A DNA stretch of 64,000 nt, taken from assembly GCA_934635225.1 (NCBI GenBank), contig CAKTYZ010000004.1:62001-126000 (forward strand), in the 5' to 3' direction. Source of the stretch: an uncultured Kiritimatiellota bacterium (GTDB lineage: Bacteria > Verrucomicrobiota > Kiritimatiellia > RFP12 > UBA1067). Each line of letters opens with the position of its first letter. Within the stretch, counting starts at the first letter, position 1. The notes below the pieces were generated by a model that ran no database searches, was not told the DNA's origin, and saw only the letters and a list, made by a program, of their open reading frames with translations. Positions 24,801 through 33,404 of this stretch are shown in pieces. The translations under genes and the position numbers were made by a program.

Positions 24801-27800
24801 CAACCCGAACGAGGAGCACGCGCTTCTCGTCGGCGGCGTCGTGCACGCGCTGCGCTGCGACCTGAACCGCACGGAGAGGGACGGCACGGGCGAGGAGGCG
24901 TTCACGTCGCTTCCCTACGCGCTCGTGCAGTACGTCGACGCCGACACGCGCCGGCCGACGATGTGCGCGCTCCGCGTCGTGCCCGAGAACGACATGTACC
25001 GCTTCCGCCGCTACCTGACGGCCGGGTCGATGGTGCAGAGCCCCGATCCGCTCGCGCGGCTCCAGCCCGCGAACCTGCAGGCGTTCGTCTCCGGGCCGAC
25101 GTACGGCGCGGAGGAGACGTGCTTCCGCGACCGCAAGGGCTGGTTCTGGGCGCACCAGGCCGGCGACGACGGCGGCCCGACGAATTACGTCTTCGAGATC
25201 TCCTACCCGAACCAGGCGGCGTTCGACTACCCGGACGGGTCGGCGCCGGAGGCCGGCGCGCACGTCCCGTGGATGGCGAACTACGCCCAGCGCGACGACG
25301 GCTACGTCTGGACGCTCTGGGGATCGGACGGCCCCTCGCCGTTCCCCGAGCGTGACGCGAGCGACCCCGTCGGCACGGCGATTGACTACACCTACGTGGT
25401 CGACTGGCCCGAGAGCGTGCCGGGGCTGTACGTGAACGACACGCTGCACGGCGCGAAGGACGGGCTTCCGGCGGTGCGCGGGCAGCTTTCCGCGAAGATC
25501 CTCTACCAGCAGTCCGCCGCGACGGGCGGCGTCGCGTCCGTGCGCCTCATCGACCCCGAGACGCGCCAGGGCGGCAAGCTCCTCGCGATCCCGGACGACA
25601 TCCGCACCTACCGCGACCCGAAGACGTCGAAGCGCAGGTTCACCGACCTGCCGCCGATGCTCCGCGACCGCTTCCAGTGGAACCCGACGGCGTTCCACGA
25701 CATGACGCACAACGACTCGCGCGAGCTGGAGCTGACGGGCCAGTTCATCGACGAGGGCGCGTACCAGTTCGCGCTCCTCAACGCGATGGACGCGCGCTCG
25801 AAGGCCGTGATGCTCGACCCAGACCTCCTGCCGGGCGCGGACGCGGCGGCCTGGGTCGCGGGCGTCGAGTCCGTCTCGACCGAGCCGATCGTCCTCGCCG
25901 ACGACGTCACGCCGTTCACGGCGATGGCGCTTGCGACGACGGGCAAGGGCGCGGGCTACGTCACGCTCGTCTTCAACGATTCGACGAACCTCTCGATGGT
26001 CGCGAAGAGCGACGTCGTCACGATGTCCGTCATCAAGGTCGTGCCCGAGCTCTACAACGGACGCCTGCACGTCTTCCAGAGCGAGAACCCGCTCGACCGG
26101 CAGGTGAACGTGAAGTACGCGTCCGACTTCGGCGCGAAGCCCGAGCTGTGGGAGTTCGAGTGGCAGTACTGCGAGCCGCAGGGCGGCGCGGCGGCTCCCG
26201 CCGGCGACGCCGGCGCGTGGCTCTCGCTCGCGGGCAGCTGCGGCAAGCCGGGCGTGCCGATGCTCGACTGGATCACCGTCGGCGACGCGGGCGTCTTCGG
26301 ACTCTCCGACCACTATGTCCGCTGCCGCTACCGCGCGCTTGACCCGGCGGTGCAGGCGCTCGTCGGCACGGGCTGGTCGGGCTGGAGCCCGCCAAAGCTC
26401 GCGGAAGGGTGGGTGAAGCGCGTCCTCAAGGCGATCAACCCGTTCGACCAGAAGATCCGCGACTTCCTGAACAGCAAGGTGGACACGTCGCTCTCGATGG
26501 TCCAGCAGGCGGGCGCGCCGTACCAGGGCGACATCCCGCTCAACCTGGAGGCGCTCGGCGAGAACGGGCTCATCGCGATCTACGAGACGCTCCTCAACCA
26601 GGCGAAGAAGCTCTCGGTCGACGCGGACTACCTGGCGACCGAATCGCTCGCGCTCTCGCTCCAGATGGCGGCGGGCCGCATCGCCGAGCTGTACGCGGTC
26701 CTCGGCAACGAGGCGTACGCCGACGCGCTGAACCCGACGGTCGACCTCGGCGCGGACGCGCTCGTGGACGACACGGCGGAGGGCTCCGTCTTCCCGTTCA
26801 TGAACCAGTGCGAGAGCCTGCTCGACGAGGAGCTCTGCCTCCTGCGAGGCCGCGACCTCTCGAGGCGGTACGCGGACAGCTGGACGGCGAACGTCGAGCC
26901 ATGGGAGTACCCGCACCACAACCGCCTCGCCTGGAACTTCACGGCGGACGTGATGGGCGGGCAGGTCGCCTACGTCGAGAACTACGGCATCCGCGACGTC
27001 TGCGGCGCGTCCGACGCGGCCGACCCGACGGCGAAGGACGGCGTCATCGACGTGTACGACGCGAAGGCGCTCTATCCGCAGGGCCACGGCGACGCCTGGG
27101 GCCACTACCTCTCGGCGGAGAAGGGGTACTACGCGCTCCTCCGCCACCCGAACTTCGGCTGGAAGCCGCAGATCGAGGGCATCCTCGCGGGGCAGACGGA
27201 GATCACGATCGGCTACCTCCACGAGAAGCGCTTCGCGCAGGTCGCGGAGATGAAGGCCAAGACGGGCGAGCGCGTCGTCGCGGCGACGCAGCGCGCGAAC
27301 TACGTCGCGGGCGCGTCCGACACGTGGCTCTCGGCCGAGGACGACGACGGGACGCGCGCCTGGGGCACGGACGAGTGGGCGACGCGCGCGCATCTCGGCG
27401 CGTACTACGACTGGGCGACGGTGAACGCGCTCCTGCCGGCGCGCAGCGCCGAGGAGGGCCTGGTCCGGATGCTCGACCGCGAATCGACGAAGGAGCTCGG
27501 CGCGATCGCCGCGAGCGCGCGGCGCATCCAGTCGTCGGCCGACGCGGCGGACGCGGGCCTCAACCCGCTCGGACTCTCCGACCGGGCGATCCCATTCGAC
27601 ATCTCGCCGACGGAGATCGACGCGGGCAAGACGCACTTCGAGCAGGTCCTCGACCGCGCGAAGAGGGCGACGAAGGTCGCGCGCGAGGTCTTCCTGCGCG
27701 CCAAGGCCGCCGCGAACGCGCTGCGCGACCAGAACGCCTCGGCGGACTACGAGCGGCTCGTCTCGGACGAGGAGGCCGCCATCGAGCGCCGCCTCATCGA

Positions 27801-30123
27801 GATCTACGGCTACCCGTATGACGACGACATCGGCCCCGGCAAGACGTACCCGCAGGGCTACGCGGGACCCGACATCTACCACTACGAGTACGTCGAGACG
27901 TACGACCTCGACGGCTCGGGCGGCGTCAACGGCGCGTATCGCGGCGTCGCGGCGGGCGACGGCAGCTATGGGCGCTACATCGACGTCACGGTCGACGACT
28001 ACCGTCTCGTCACGACGAACGTGACGGGAACCTTCCAGGCCGAGATCGACACGTCGCTCGCGGACAACGGGTTCTTCGGCAACATCATCGTCGGCGCGGT
28101 GTCGTGGTACCAGGACAAGCTCGCGGCCGCCAGCGGGTACATCGACCCGTGGTCGAAGTACACGGGCCTCGCGTCCGCCGACTTCCAGCTGCCGGTCGCG
28201 GTCGTCGACACGGCGGGCGACGCCCTGGACGGCAAGGTGGACTATACGTTCGCCGTCGCGGCGTGGTCGAACGCGCCGTGGGTCGCGAGCTACTACGTCG
28301 GCGAGAACGGCTTCACGCCGAAGCCGAGGGAGTTCCACGGGCAGCGCAAAGCCGAAGGCGAGACGCAGCTCGCCCTGAACGGCTACGCGAAGCTCCTCGC
28401 CGAGATCGACGTCAAGGCGAACGCGCTCTTCGCGGCGAACGCGAAGCTCCAGGGCCTCATCGACGAGCTGACGACGCTCGACTACACGACGCAGATGGGC
28501 TACGTCACCGACGCGGCGCAGAAGGAGGTCGAGAACTACACGGCCGCCTGCAAGAAGAACGCCGAGACGGTCGAGAGGACCCTGACCGCGCTCAAGGAGC
28601 TCAAGGACACGCTCACGGAGTCGGGCGTCGAGGCCTTCCCGAAGCTGACGGGCCTCTCGTTCGACCTCACCTCGGCCGGGCGCGCCGCGCTCCTCGCCGT
28701 CAAGAGCGGCGTCAACGACCTCCTCAACGGGCAGATCAACGCCCAGTCGTTCAAGGTCAAGAAGTGCGAGGAGGCGATTGAGGAACTCGAGGACACGCTG
28801 TCGAAGCAGTTCTCCGCGTGGATGAGCAATGCCGACCGCCAGAAGAAGATCGCGGCGATCAAGGAGCAGACGGCCAAGGTGAAGGGTGCGCTCGCCGAGC
28901 TGGAGATCGCGTTCACCGACGCGAACGAGCGGCGCATGAACTTCGCGAAGGTCGTCGCGGAGGGCGACGCGCTCCAGGCCGAGCGCGAGCGCCTGCGCAT
29001 CCAGTGGGCGGCGGACCTCTCGCAGAGCCGCTACCGCAACATGACGTACCAGATCTTCCGCAACGACGCGCTCCAGCGCTACCACGAGGCATTCGAGCTC
29101 GCGGCGAAGTACGCGTTCCTCGCGGCGAAGGCCTACGACTACGAGACGGGCCTCCTCCAGAGCGACCGCGCGAACACCGCCGGGTCGGCGTTCATGACGT
29201 CGATCGTCAAGGCGCGCGCGCTCGGCCGCTTCACGGGCGACGGCGAGCCGCTCGTCGGCGGCGACGCGGGCGACCCGGGCCTGGCCGACATCCTCGCGCG
29301 GATGGAGCAGAACTGGTCCGTCCTCAGGACGCGCCTCGGCTTCAACAACGCGCAGGGCGACCTCGACTCGTTCTCGCTCAGGGCCGACCTCTTCGGCAAG
29401 GCGAGGGACGCGGCGGGCGACGCGGCGTGGAAGGACGCGCTCGCGGCCTGCTGGGTCGACGACCTGCGCACGCATCCGGCCTTCGCGCGGCTCTGCCAGC
29501 CCTTCGACCCGATGAAGGCGCGGGAGCCGGGCTTCGCGATTCCGTTCCGCACGGTCATCGCCGCGCGCAAGGACCTCTTCGGCAACGACCTCATGGGCGG
29601 TTCGACGGCCTACTCCTCGACCTACTTCGCGACGAAGCTCCGAGCCGTCGGCGTCTGGATCGAGGGCGCGGGCGCATCGGCCGCACTGCCGAAGCGTCCC
29701 GAGGTCTACCTCGTGCCGGCCGGGCTCGACTTCATGCGCGTGCCGGTCAAGGCGTCGGGGAACGCCGCCGCGGTCCGCACATGGCAGGTGGTCGACCAGG
29801 TGCTGCCCGTGCCGTACTCGCTCGCCGAGAGCGACTGGGAGTCGGGCGACTGGAGCATGCTCAAGGACGTCTTCGGCAACGAGATGGCCCTCGAGCGGCG
29901 GCATCCCGCCATCCGCGCGAACGTCGGCGCGACGTTCAACGAGGCGGCGACGATGACCTACAACGCGCGGCTGGTCGGCCGCTCCGTCTGGAACGACCAG
30001 TGGTACGTCTTCATTCCGGCGGCGTCCCTCAATGCGGACGATGCGGCGGCGAAGCGGAACTTCCTCGACGCGGTGCGCGACATCCACCTGAACCTGAAGA
30101 CCTACTCGTTCAGTGGCAATTGA
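21850..30123 (+). CDS. Giant secreted protein (2757 aa) with LamG domain and TcA-like C-terminal third
   Basis: Signal peptide MRKRTIGRLLLTAAALGGAF is followed by a long beta-rich region. A LamG/concanavalin-like domain spans about 690-935 (SNFTFEARIVCDT, TTWTFYLNGHCLG, YRGPVHYLRLWSEARTAKQL). A dockerin/EF-like loop lies near 1720 (DPTAKDGVIDVYDA). From about 1920 the chain is helical (THFEQVLDRAKRATKVAREV), with heptad coiled coils at 2180-2390. The last 370 residues follow the order seen in Tc-toxin A subunits: paired Ala/Tyr-rich helices (AAKYAFLAAKAYDYETGL), GEPL, LARMEQN, SLRADLF, then FATKLRAVGVWIEG, where TcA has GE-x-L, DL-x-x-ME, SL and RRIKSVS. I rate that likeness as suggestive only. 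It may be a toxin-like, adhesin or glycan-binding machine. Confidence 0.75.
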   Translation: MRKRTIGRLLLTAAALGGAFAVRAAGPTDNLRADYRNAVHGAPWTNGAEQVAVQLGAGSGYHFTTNRTIRYLRFGQYNQTTYPTLETLQIGLQSVFPTPVLRSTLGQPIAGASANRFLGEALTPPADWDGTEPEIEEGTGGNAVWIDFAKEVIACEAGPVRITWPLTGGGTKLETAVVAASPNKRPVRLYWTHERPAYAGDSAYTALQNAGPTVTFGQNYKVHLYPTSRIGVYDPKAGKDSGYTAGDGRGYVCLNGNELQAFAGSYGTFLIVYSRLDEALNERRMLAYELVEVLEPKQTQIDVKIGDQLKPQTRDFSTNELFPRVTRGLTDESENGEVYVYQHGTGAQKNYLWAIRDSSANPWKIEVFWRAKEELDVVWPFEVDIYGASWDTAGAQPYVRDTENAEGGPAKAEPVVYYPSGLTVEAMDYQVVAAGSGMKEQKHLHVSDGLFYSDWADAATYALLKYTSGDAVWFQTVRSLPAKAAARLAELALDYAGACTNVAYRTGAATNAVGALDVATNVALAAEIRAPFAGADGFFYPGWIRRDHEPSAGAYPVRNPYNASLYAYPTGYRPPDELFSPIYPVNLGELEVWWSLPSKLMGAARPNGGNAEPLASPVYFPSIPLVYTVHTPEQIAVLAGDYAAKPQIVIASGLGSAGFALNDHLTGHAQETAPALVWNPTAPYPDLFAASVSLGGLDNPAGVTSNFTFEARIVCDTGADGGEKYMAFERPLISFYASSGDGEASAQAPYLRLGVSADGRVFVNGEEAVPGMHQETHQGNVTAIWGFPYRFAEFGAQMGKSGEARGPQGAHVVFRHEGTTWTFYLNGHCLGTCEGEAAVDVARDTARVFECNRGPGVCYRGPVHYLRLWSEARTAKQLDRNRYAACPASADLVFQYDGPSQTFETYGDESAVAGPVKDGFLSDSSGHGAHAYLGYPAETNGTDTTMWLSAGTMTGVALRQPQPGRTFPADATIYRQPDPGLDGYNPNEEHALLVGGVVHALRCDLNRTERDGTGEEAFTSLPYALVQYVDADTRRPTMCALRVVPENDMYRFRRYLTAGSMVQSPDPLARLQPANLQAFVSGPTYGAEETCFRDRKGWFWAHQAGDDGGPTNYVFEISYPNQAAFDYPDGSAPEAGAHVPWMANYAQRDDGYVWTLWGSDGPSPFPERDASDPVGTAIDYTYVVDWPESVPGLYVNDTLHGAKDGLPAVRGQLSAKILYQQSAATGGVASVRLIDPETRQGGKLLAIPDDIRTYRDPKTSKRRFTDLPPMLRDRFQWNPTAFHDMTHNDSRELELTGQFIDEGAYQFALLNAMDARSKAVMLDPDLLPGADAAAWVAGVESVSTEPIVLADDVTPFTAMALATTGKGAGYVTLVFNDSTNLSMVAKSDVVTMSVIKVVPELYNGRLHVFQSENPLDRQVNVKYASDFGAKPELWEFEWQYCEPQGGAAAPAGDAGAWLSLAGSCGKPGVPMLDWITVGDAGVFGLSDHYVRCRYRALDPAVQALVGTGWSGWSPPKLAEGWVKRVLKAINPFDQKIRDFLNSKVDTSLSMVQQAGAPYQGDIPLNLEALGENGLIAIYETLLNQAKKLSVDADYLATESLALSLQMAAGRIAELYAVLGNEAYADALNPTVDLGADALVDDTAEGSVFPFMNQCESLLDEELCLLRGRDLSRRYADSWTANVEPWEYPHHNRLAWNFTADVMGGQVAYVENYGIRDVCGASDAADPTAKDGVIDVYDAKALYPQGHGDAWGHYLSAEKGYYALLRHPNFGWKPQIEGILAGQTEITIGYLHEKRFAQVAEMKAKTGERVVAATQRANYVAGASDTWLSAEDDDGTRAWGTDEWATRAHLGAYYDWATVNALLPARSAEEGLVRMLDRESTKELGAIAASARRIQSSADAADAGLNPLGLSDRAIPFDISPTEIDAGKTHFEQVLDRAKRATKVAREVFLRAKAAANALRDQNASADYERLVSDEEAAIERRLIEIYGYPYDDDIGPGKTYPQGYAGPDIYHYEYVETYDLDGSGGVNGAYRGVAAGDGSYGRYIDVTVDDYRLVTTNVTGTFQAEIDTSLADNGFFGNIIVGAVSWYQDKLAAASGYIDPWSKYTGLASADFQLPVAVVDTAGDALDGKVDYTFAVAAWSNAPWVASYYVGENGFTPKPREFHGQRKAEGETQLALNGYAKLLAEIDVKANALFAANAKLQGLIDELTTLDYTTQMGYVTDAAQKEVENYTAACKKNAETVERTLTALKELKDTLTESGVEAFPKLTGLSFDLTSAGRAALLAVKSGVNDLLNGQINAQSFKVKKCEEAIEELEDTLSKQFSAWMSNADRQKKIAAIKEQTAKVKGALAELEIAFTDANERRMNFAKVVAEGDALQAERERLRIQWAADLSQSRYRNMTYQIFRNDALQRYHEAFELAAKYAFLAAKAYDYETGLLQSDRANTAGSAFMTSIVKARALGRFTGDGEPLVGGDAGDPGLADILARMEQNWSVLRTRLGFNNAQGDLDSFSLRADLFGKARDAAGDAAWKDALAACWVDDLRTHPAFARLCQPFDPMKAREPGFAIPFRTVIAARKDLFGNDLMGGSTAYSSTYFATKLRAVGVWIEGAGASAALPKRPEVYLVPAGLDFMRVPVKASGNAAAVRTWQVVDQVLPVPYSLAESDWESGDWSMLKDVFGNEMALERRHPAIRANVGATFNEAATMTYNARLVGRSVWNDQWYVFIPAASLNADDAAAKRNFLDAVRDIHLNLKTYSFSGN

Positions 30124-30139
30124 GAAAGGAGACTGGAAA

Positions 30140-31003
30140 ATGAAGATCCCATCCCTCATCCCCCACGCCCCATCCCTCGTCCTCGCGCTCGTCTGCGCGT
30201 CGTCGCCGGCGGGGGCCGTTCCTCAGGCCCCGGTCATCACCTACGGCCTGGTGCGCGACGAGTTCGGCGTCCCGTTCTCGAAGGCGTCGGCCGTGACGCT
30301 CGAACTCGTCCGCGACGGCGCACGGGCCGGCACGGTCTACGCCCGCTGTGCGGTCGGCGATTCGGGCGTGCCCGGCATGAACTACCGCCTTTCGCTGGAG
30401 ATCGACTCGGACGGCCCGACGCGCGCGAACGCCGTCTGCGCCGGGACGGAGATGTTCGTCAGGGCGACCGCAGGCGGCACGGAGAAGCCGCTCTTCCCGA
30501 ATGCCGTCTTCGCGGCGCCGGCGCAGGGCGCCAAGCAGCGGCTCGACTTCTCGACCGGCACGGACGCGGACGGCGACGGTCTGCCCGACGAATGGGAGCG
30601 CTGGGTCCTCGAGAACGCCCCCGCGTGGCGGGGCGGCGCGGCGACGGACGCCGATGTCGCGGCCTTCCGCCCGGACGGCGACGAGGACGGCGACGGCATG
30701 ACGAACCTGCAGGAATACCTTGCCGGGACGGACCCCTTCCTCGCGACGGACCTCTTCAAGGTCGAGTCGTTCGAGATCCTGCCGGGCTCAGACCGCGCGC
30801 GGCTCGTCTTCCTGAGTGCGGAAGGCCGCACCTACCGCATCGTGAGCGCCGAAGCGCCGGGCGCGGACTGGACGCCTGTCGCGACGACGCGCACGGAAGG
30901 GGCCGAGCTCGCCTACGAGAGCTACAGGGGCACGGGGCGGCGCATCACCGTCTTCCTGGACGCGCGGCTCGCCGCGCAGTTCTTCCGCGTCACGGCGGAC
31001 TAA
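30140..31003 (+). CDS. Secreted thrombospondin type-3/EF-repeat protein, fourth gene of the giant locus
   Basis: A 287-residue protein with a signal peptide (SLVLALVCASSPAGAVPQAP region). The start at 30140 follows AAAGGAG (30124-30130); an upstream in-frame ATG at 30113 lies inside the giant gene. Residues about 25-130 form a beta domain; about 140-195 hold calcium loops DADGDGLPDEWERW and DEDGDGMTNLQEYLAGTDPF, the thrombospondin-3/dockerin-like pattern; the rest is a beta-sandwich (FKVESFEILPGSDRARLVFL) often found after such loops in PVC secreted proteins. Probably an anchoring or bridging component for the giant protein. Confidence 0.75.
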   Translation: MKIPSLIPHAPSLVLALVCASSPAGAVPQAPVITYGLVRDEFGVPFSKASAVTLELVRDGARAGTVYARCAVGDSGVPGMNYRLSLEIDSDGPTRANAVCAGTEMFVRATAGGTEKPLFPNAVFAAPAQGAKQRLDFSTGTDADGDGLPDEWERWVLENAPAWRGGAATDADVAAFRPDGDEDGDGMTNLQEYLAGTDPFLATDLFKVESFEILPGSDRARLVFLSAEGRTYRIVSAEAPGADWTPVATTRTEGAELAYESYRGTGRRITVFLDARLAAQFFRVTAD

Positions 31004-31006
31004 CCC

Positions 31007-31417
31007 ATGGTCGTCACGAATGCGCTCGGCATCGCCTTCACGGCGACACTCCTCGCGGCGTCCGACGCCGGCGTGACGTTCGCCTTCCCGGAGGACGGGG
31101 CGACGAACGCCCTCGCGTGGGCGCAGCTCGCGCCCGCATCGCGCGCGGCGGTCTGCGACGCGCTCGACTTCGCACCCGTGCCGCCCGCGCTCGCGGCGAC
31201 CTTCGCCGTGGCCCGGAACGAGCTGCGCCGCGTGGACGCGCTGACGGCGGACGAACGCCTCGACGCGGAACAGGCCGTGCGCCGCCGCGCATCGATCTGC
31301 GCGGCGTTCGCCCGCCGCGCCCGCGCCGCCGGACAGGACGACGCGCAGGTCGCCCGCCTGCTCAGGCGTCTGCGGGAGGGCGACTCTCTGCCGCGTTCAC
31401 ACCTTGCCGTCCAATAA
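31007..31417 (+). CDS. Small uncharacterised protein, fifth gene of the giant locus
   Basis: 136 residues, starting 3 bases after the preceding stop, so probably translated by coupling. The N-terminal half is Ala-rich and apolar (LGIAFTATLLAASDAGVTFA); the second half is Arg/Ala/Glu-rich and helical. It has no clear signal peptide and no motif I know. The codon use matches the other four genes, and position suggests a chaperone or regulatory partner, but that is a guess. Confidence 0.55.
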   Translation: MVVTNALGIAFTATLLAASDAGVTFAFPEDGATNALAWAQLAPASRAAVCDALDFAPVPPALAATFAVARNELRRVDALTADERLDAEQAVRRRASICAAFARRARAAGQDDAQVARLLRRLREGDSLPRSHLAVQ

Positions 31418-31471
31418 GGCTGCTGCGGCAATTGAACCGCAATGTGGATCTGCCCTGTGAGAACTGGCCCG

Positions 31472-32092
31472 TCAGATCTTCAGCAGGTGCTTGCGGAGGG
31501 CGATGGCGACGGCTTCCGCGCGGTTCGCCGCGCCAACCTTCTCGAGTATATGGTTGACGTGTTCCTCGACGCTTCGCGCGGAAAGTCCGAGTTGCTTGGC
31601 GATGTCCTTGTTGGTGAGGCCGCGCACCAGGGACTGCAGGACTTCGGTTTGCCGCCCAGTCAGCCCGAGGATCGGCGGGTCAGCGTTCATCTGGTTCCTG
31701 ATCTCGGCGCTGACGGAGGTCTTGCCGGCGGCGACTTCACGGATGGCCGAGACCAGCTCGTCGTTCTCGGCGCTTTTCAGGATGGCGCCTGCTGCGCCTG
31801 CCGCGAGAGCTTGGGCAATTCCGTCGGATGTCGCGAAGCTGGTCAGGATGAGGACGCGGACGCCCGGAGTCTCCTGCAACAGGAGACGTGTGGCGGTCGT
31901 TCCGTCCATTTTTGGCATCATGAGGTCCATGACGACGACATCGGGTCTCAGCCGACGGGATTCCGCAACGGCTTGTTCACCGCTTCGGGCTTGTCCGACG
32001 ACTTCAAGGTCGGCCTTTGCGCTTAAAAGCGCGGCAAGGCCCATGCGGACGACGGCGTGGTCGTCAACGATCAGTATTCGGATCTTTTTCAT
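31472..32092 (-). CDS. NarL/LuxR-type response regulator
   Basis: A 206-residue regulator. The receiver domain has acidic pair Asp10/Asp11, phospho-acceptor Asp56 in VVVMDLMMPKMDG, and the switch Thr/Lys positions (ILTSFAT, AILKSAEN). The C-terminal LuxR helix-turn-helix is LTGRQTEVLQSLVRGLTNKD through SARSVEEHVNHILEKVG. Its start codon overlaps the stop of the histidine kinase gene (ATGA), so the two form one transcript. The pair is convergent with the giant surface locus and divergent from the GH31 gene; either could be its target. Confidence 0.9.
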   Translation of the reverse strand: MKKIRILIVDDHAVVRMGLAALLSAKADLEVVGQARSGEQAVAESRRLRPDVVVMDLMMPKMDGTTATRLLLQETPGVRVLILTSFATSDGIAQALAAGAAGAILKSAENDELVSAIREVAAGKTSVSAEIRNQMNADPPILGLTGRQTEVLQSLVRGLTNKDIAKQLGLSARSVEEHVNHILEKVGAANRAEAVAIALRKHLLKI

Positions 32093-33300
32093 GCCGGATG
32101 AATGGTCTTTGGGATGGCGATGACAATGCGAGCGTGCGTTCCCGATTCGCGCGAACTGTCGATCCGCAGGGAGCCGTCGAGAGACTCAACGCGTTCCACG
32201 ACGCCTTGAAGGCCGAAGTGCCCCTGTTCGATGCCTGGACAGGCGGTCGGATCGAATCCGCAACCGTTGTCCGTGACGGAAAAGAGCAGATGGGGACCTT
32301 CGATGCAGCCGGCGACCTTGATGGCCGAGGCTCGCCCATGGCGGATTGCGTTGATCGTCAGTTCGCGGATGATGCGGAGGATGGAGAGGGCCGTGCTGTC
32401 CGAAAGCGCCGCACGGTCGACGTTGAAGCGTACCGTCAGGGAGGCGGTCGCGAGATGCGGCGCAAGCGTCTGGCGAATGGCCTCGTCCATGCTGATGTTG
32501 TCCAGCGTCTGGCTCCGAAGGTCCCAAAGGCAGTTCCGAAGCTCGTTTCGGCAGGAGGCGAGTGCACGGGAGGCGATGTCGAGGTGCCGACTGGCCTCGG
32601 CGGGGCTTTCCTTGGAGAAGTCGCGCACGGCATCGATTTCAAGGGAGACGCCCGCCAGCGTCTGGGCAAGGGTGTCGTGGAGTTCAATGGCCAGCCGCGT
32701 GCGTTCTTCGACCTTGAGGTCGGCCGTGAAGGCGGCCAGCCGCTGGGTCGTCAGCTCGCGGCTTCGACGGTCAATTAACCGACGCAGGAGCGAGTTCCAG
32801 GCAAGGACCGACAGGCTGAGTGCGATGAGAGCGCCGAGGCCGAACGTGACATTGGTTGCCGTCACGCCGCGCGGCAGCTTCATCACCTTTGCGCTTTCGT
32901 CGCCCTGAGCTGTGACGAGCCAGTTCCCGTGCGGGTCTGGCGGCGACGGGTTCCGCGCGACGACCATCAGCCCTCGGAAGTAGGCGCCTGCCGGCGTGCG
33001 GGCCGTCGAGCTGATCTCGCAGCGGACGTTGACGGCGTCGCCGACGTGGAGCGGCTCTTCTGGCCAGTCGAGGTCGCGGCGGATGATGACACTCCCCGTC
33101 GGATCGCGGATGACAAAGCGCCGGTCATTTGCGGCGGGCGGCGCTTCGATCACGGCGGAGACGAGGAACGTCTGACCGAGCCGTCGACTCCGAATGGCCG
33201 ACAGGACATCGGCGACGGCCCCTCGGATTTCGTCGGAGGTCCGGGCTCCGAAAGGTCCGAGGACGAGCAAGAGAACGAGGAAAAGGCGAAACAGTTTCAT
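32089..33300 (-). CDS. NarX/DesK-type sensor histidine kinase
   Basis: A 403-residue membrane kinase. A signal peptide (MKLFRLFLVLLLVLGPFG) leads an extracytoplasmic OB-fold-like domain (about 25-140), one membrane helix at about 149-168, and a HisKA_3 dimerisation helix with phospho-acceptor His208 in RLAIELHDTLAQTLAG. The ATPase domain follows (ELTINAIRHGRA N-box, VTDNGCGFD G1-box, GHFGLQGVVERVESLDG). The OB-like sensor (VHVGDAVNVRCEISST-type strands) resembles domains seen in PVC sensor kinases rather than nitrate sensors, so the signal is unknown. It is co-transcribed with its regulator. Confidence 0.85.
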   Translation of the reverse strand: MKLFRLFLVLLLVLGPFGARTSDEIRGAVADVLSAIRSRRLGQTFLVSAVIEAPPAANDRRFVIRDPTGSVIIRRDLDWPEEPLHVGDAVNVRCEISSTARTPAGAYFRGLMVVARNPSPPDPHGNWLVTAQGDESAKVMKLPRGVTATNVTFGLGALIALSLSVLAWNSLLRRLIDRRSRELTTQRLAAFTADLKVEERTRLAIELHDTLAQTLAGVSLEIDAVRDFSKESPAEASRHLDIASRALASCRNELRNCLWDLRSQTLDNISMDEAIRQTLAPHLATASLTVRFNVDRAALSDSTALSILRIIRELTINAIRHGRASAIKVAGCIEGPHLLFSVTDNGCGFDPTACPGIEQGHFGLQGVVERVESLDGSLRIDSSRESGTHARIVIAIPKTIHPA

Positions 33301-33404
33301 GATTCCGTTTTACGCCCGTATATTTTACCAAAAAAGCGGGGCGGTTGGCGTACCCGTATTTTCACGGGTAGCGCGCGGACCTGAAGATTTGATAGACTGT
33401 TGAC

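Noticed and set aside
21877..30159. Minus-strand open frame of 2760 codons opposite the giant gene
   Set aside because: It mirrors the plus-strand gene almost end to end, is made of Arg/Val/Ala-rich nonsense, and has no domains. High GC and strong codon bias leave the complementary frame free of stops.
31442..32026. Plus-strand frame opposite the response regulator
   Set aside because: Shadow of a gene with intact receiver and LuxR motifs.
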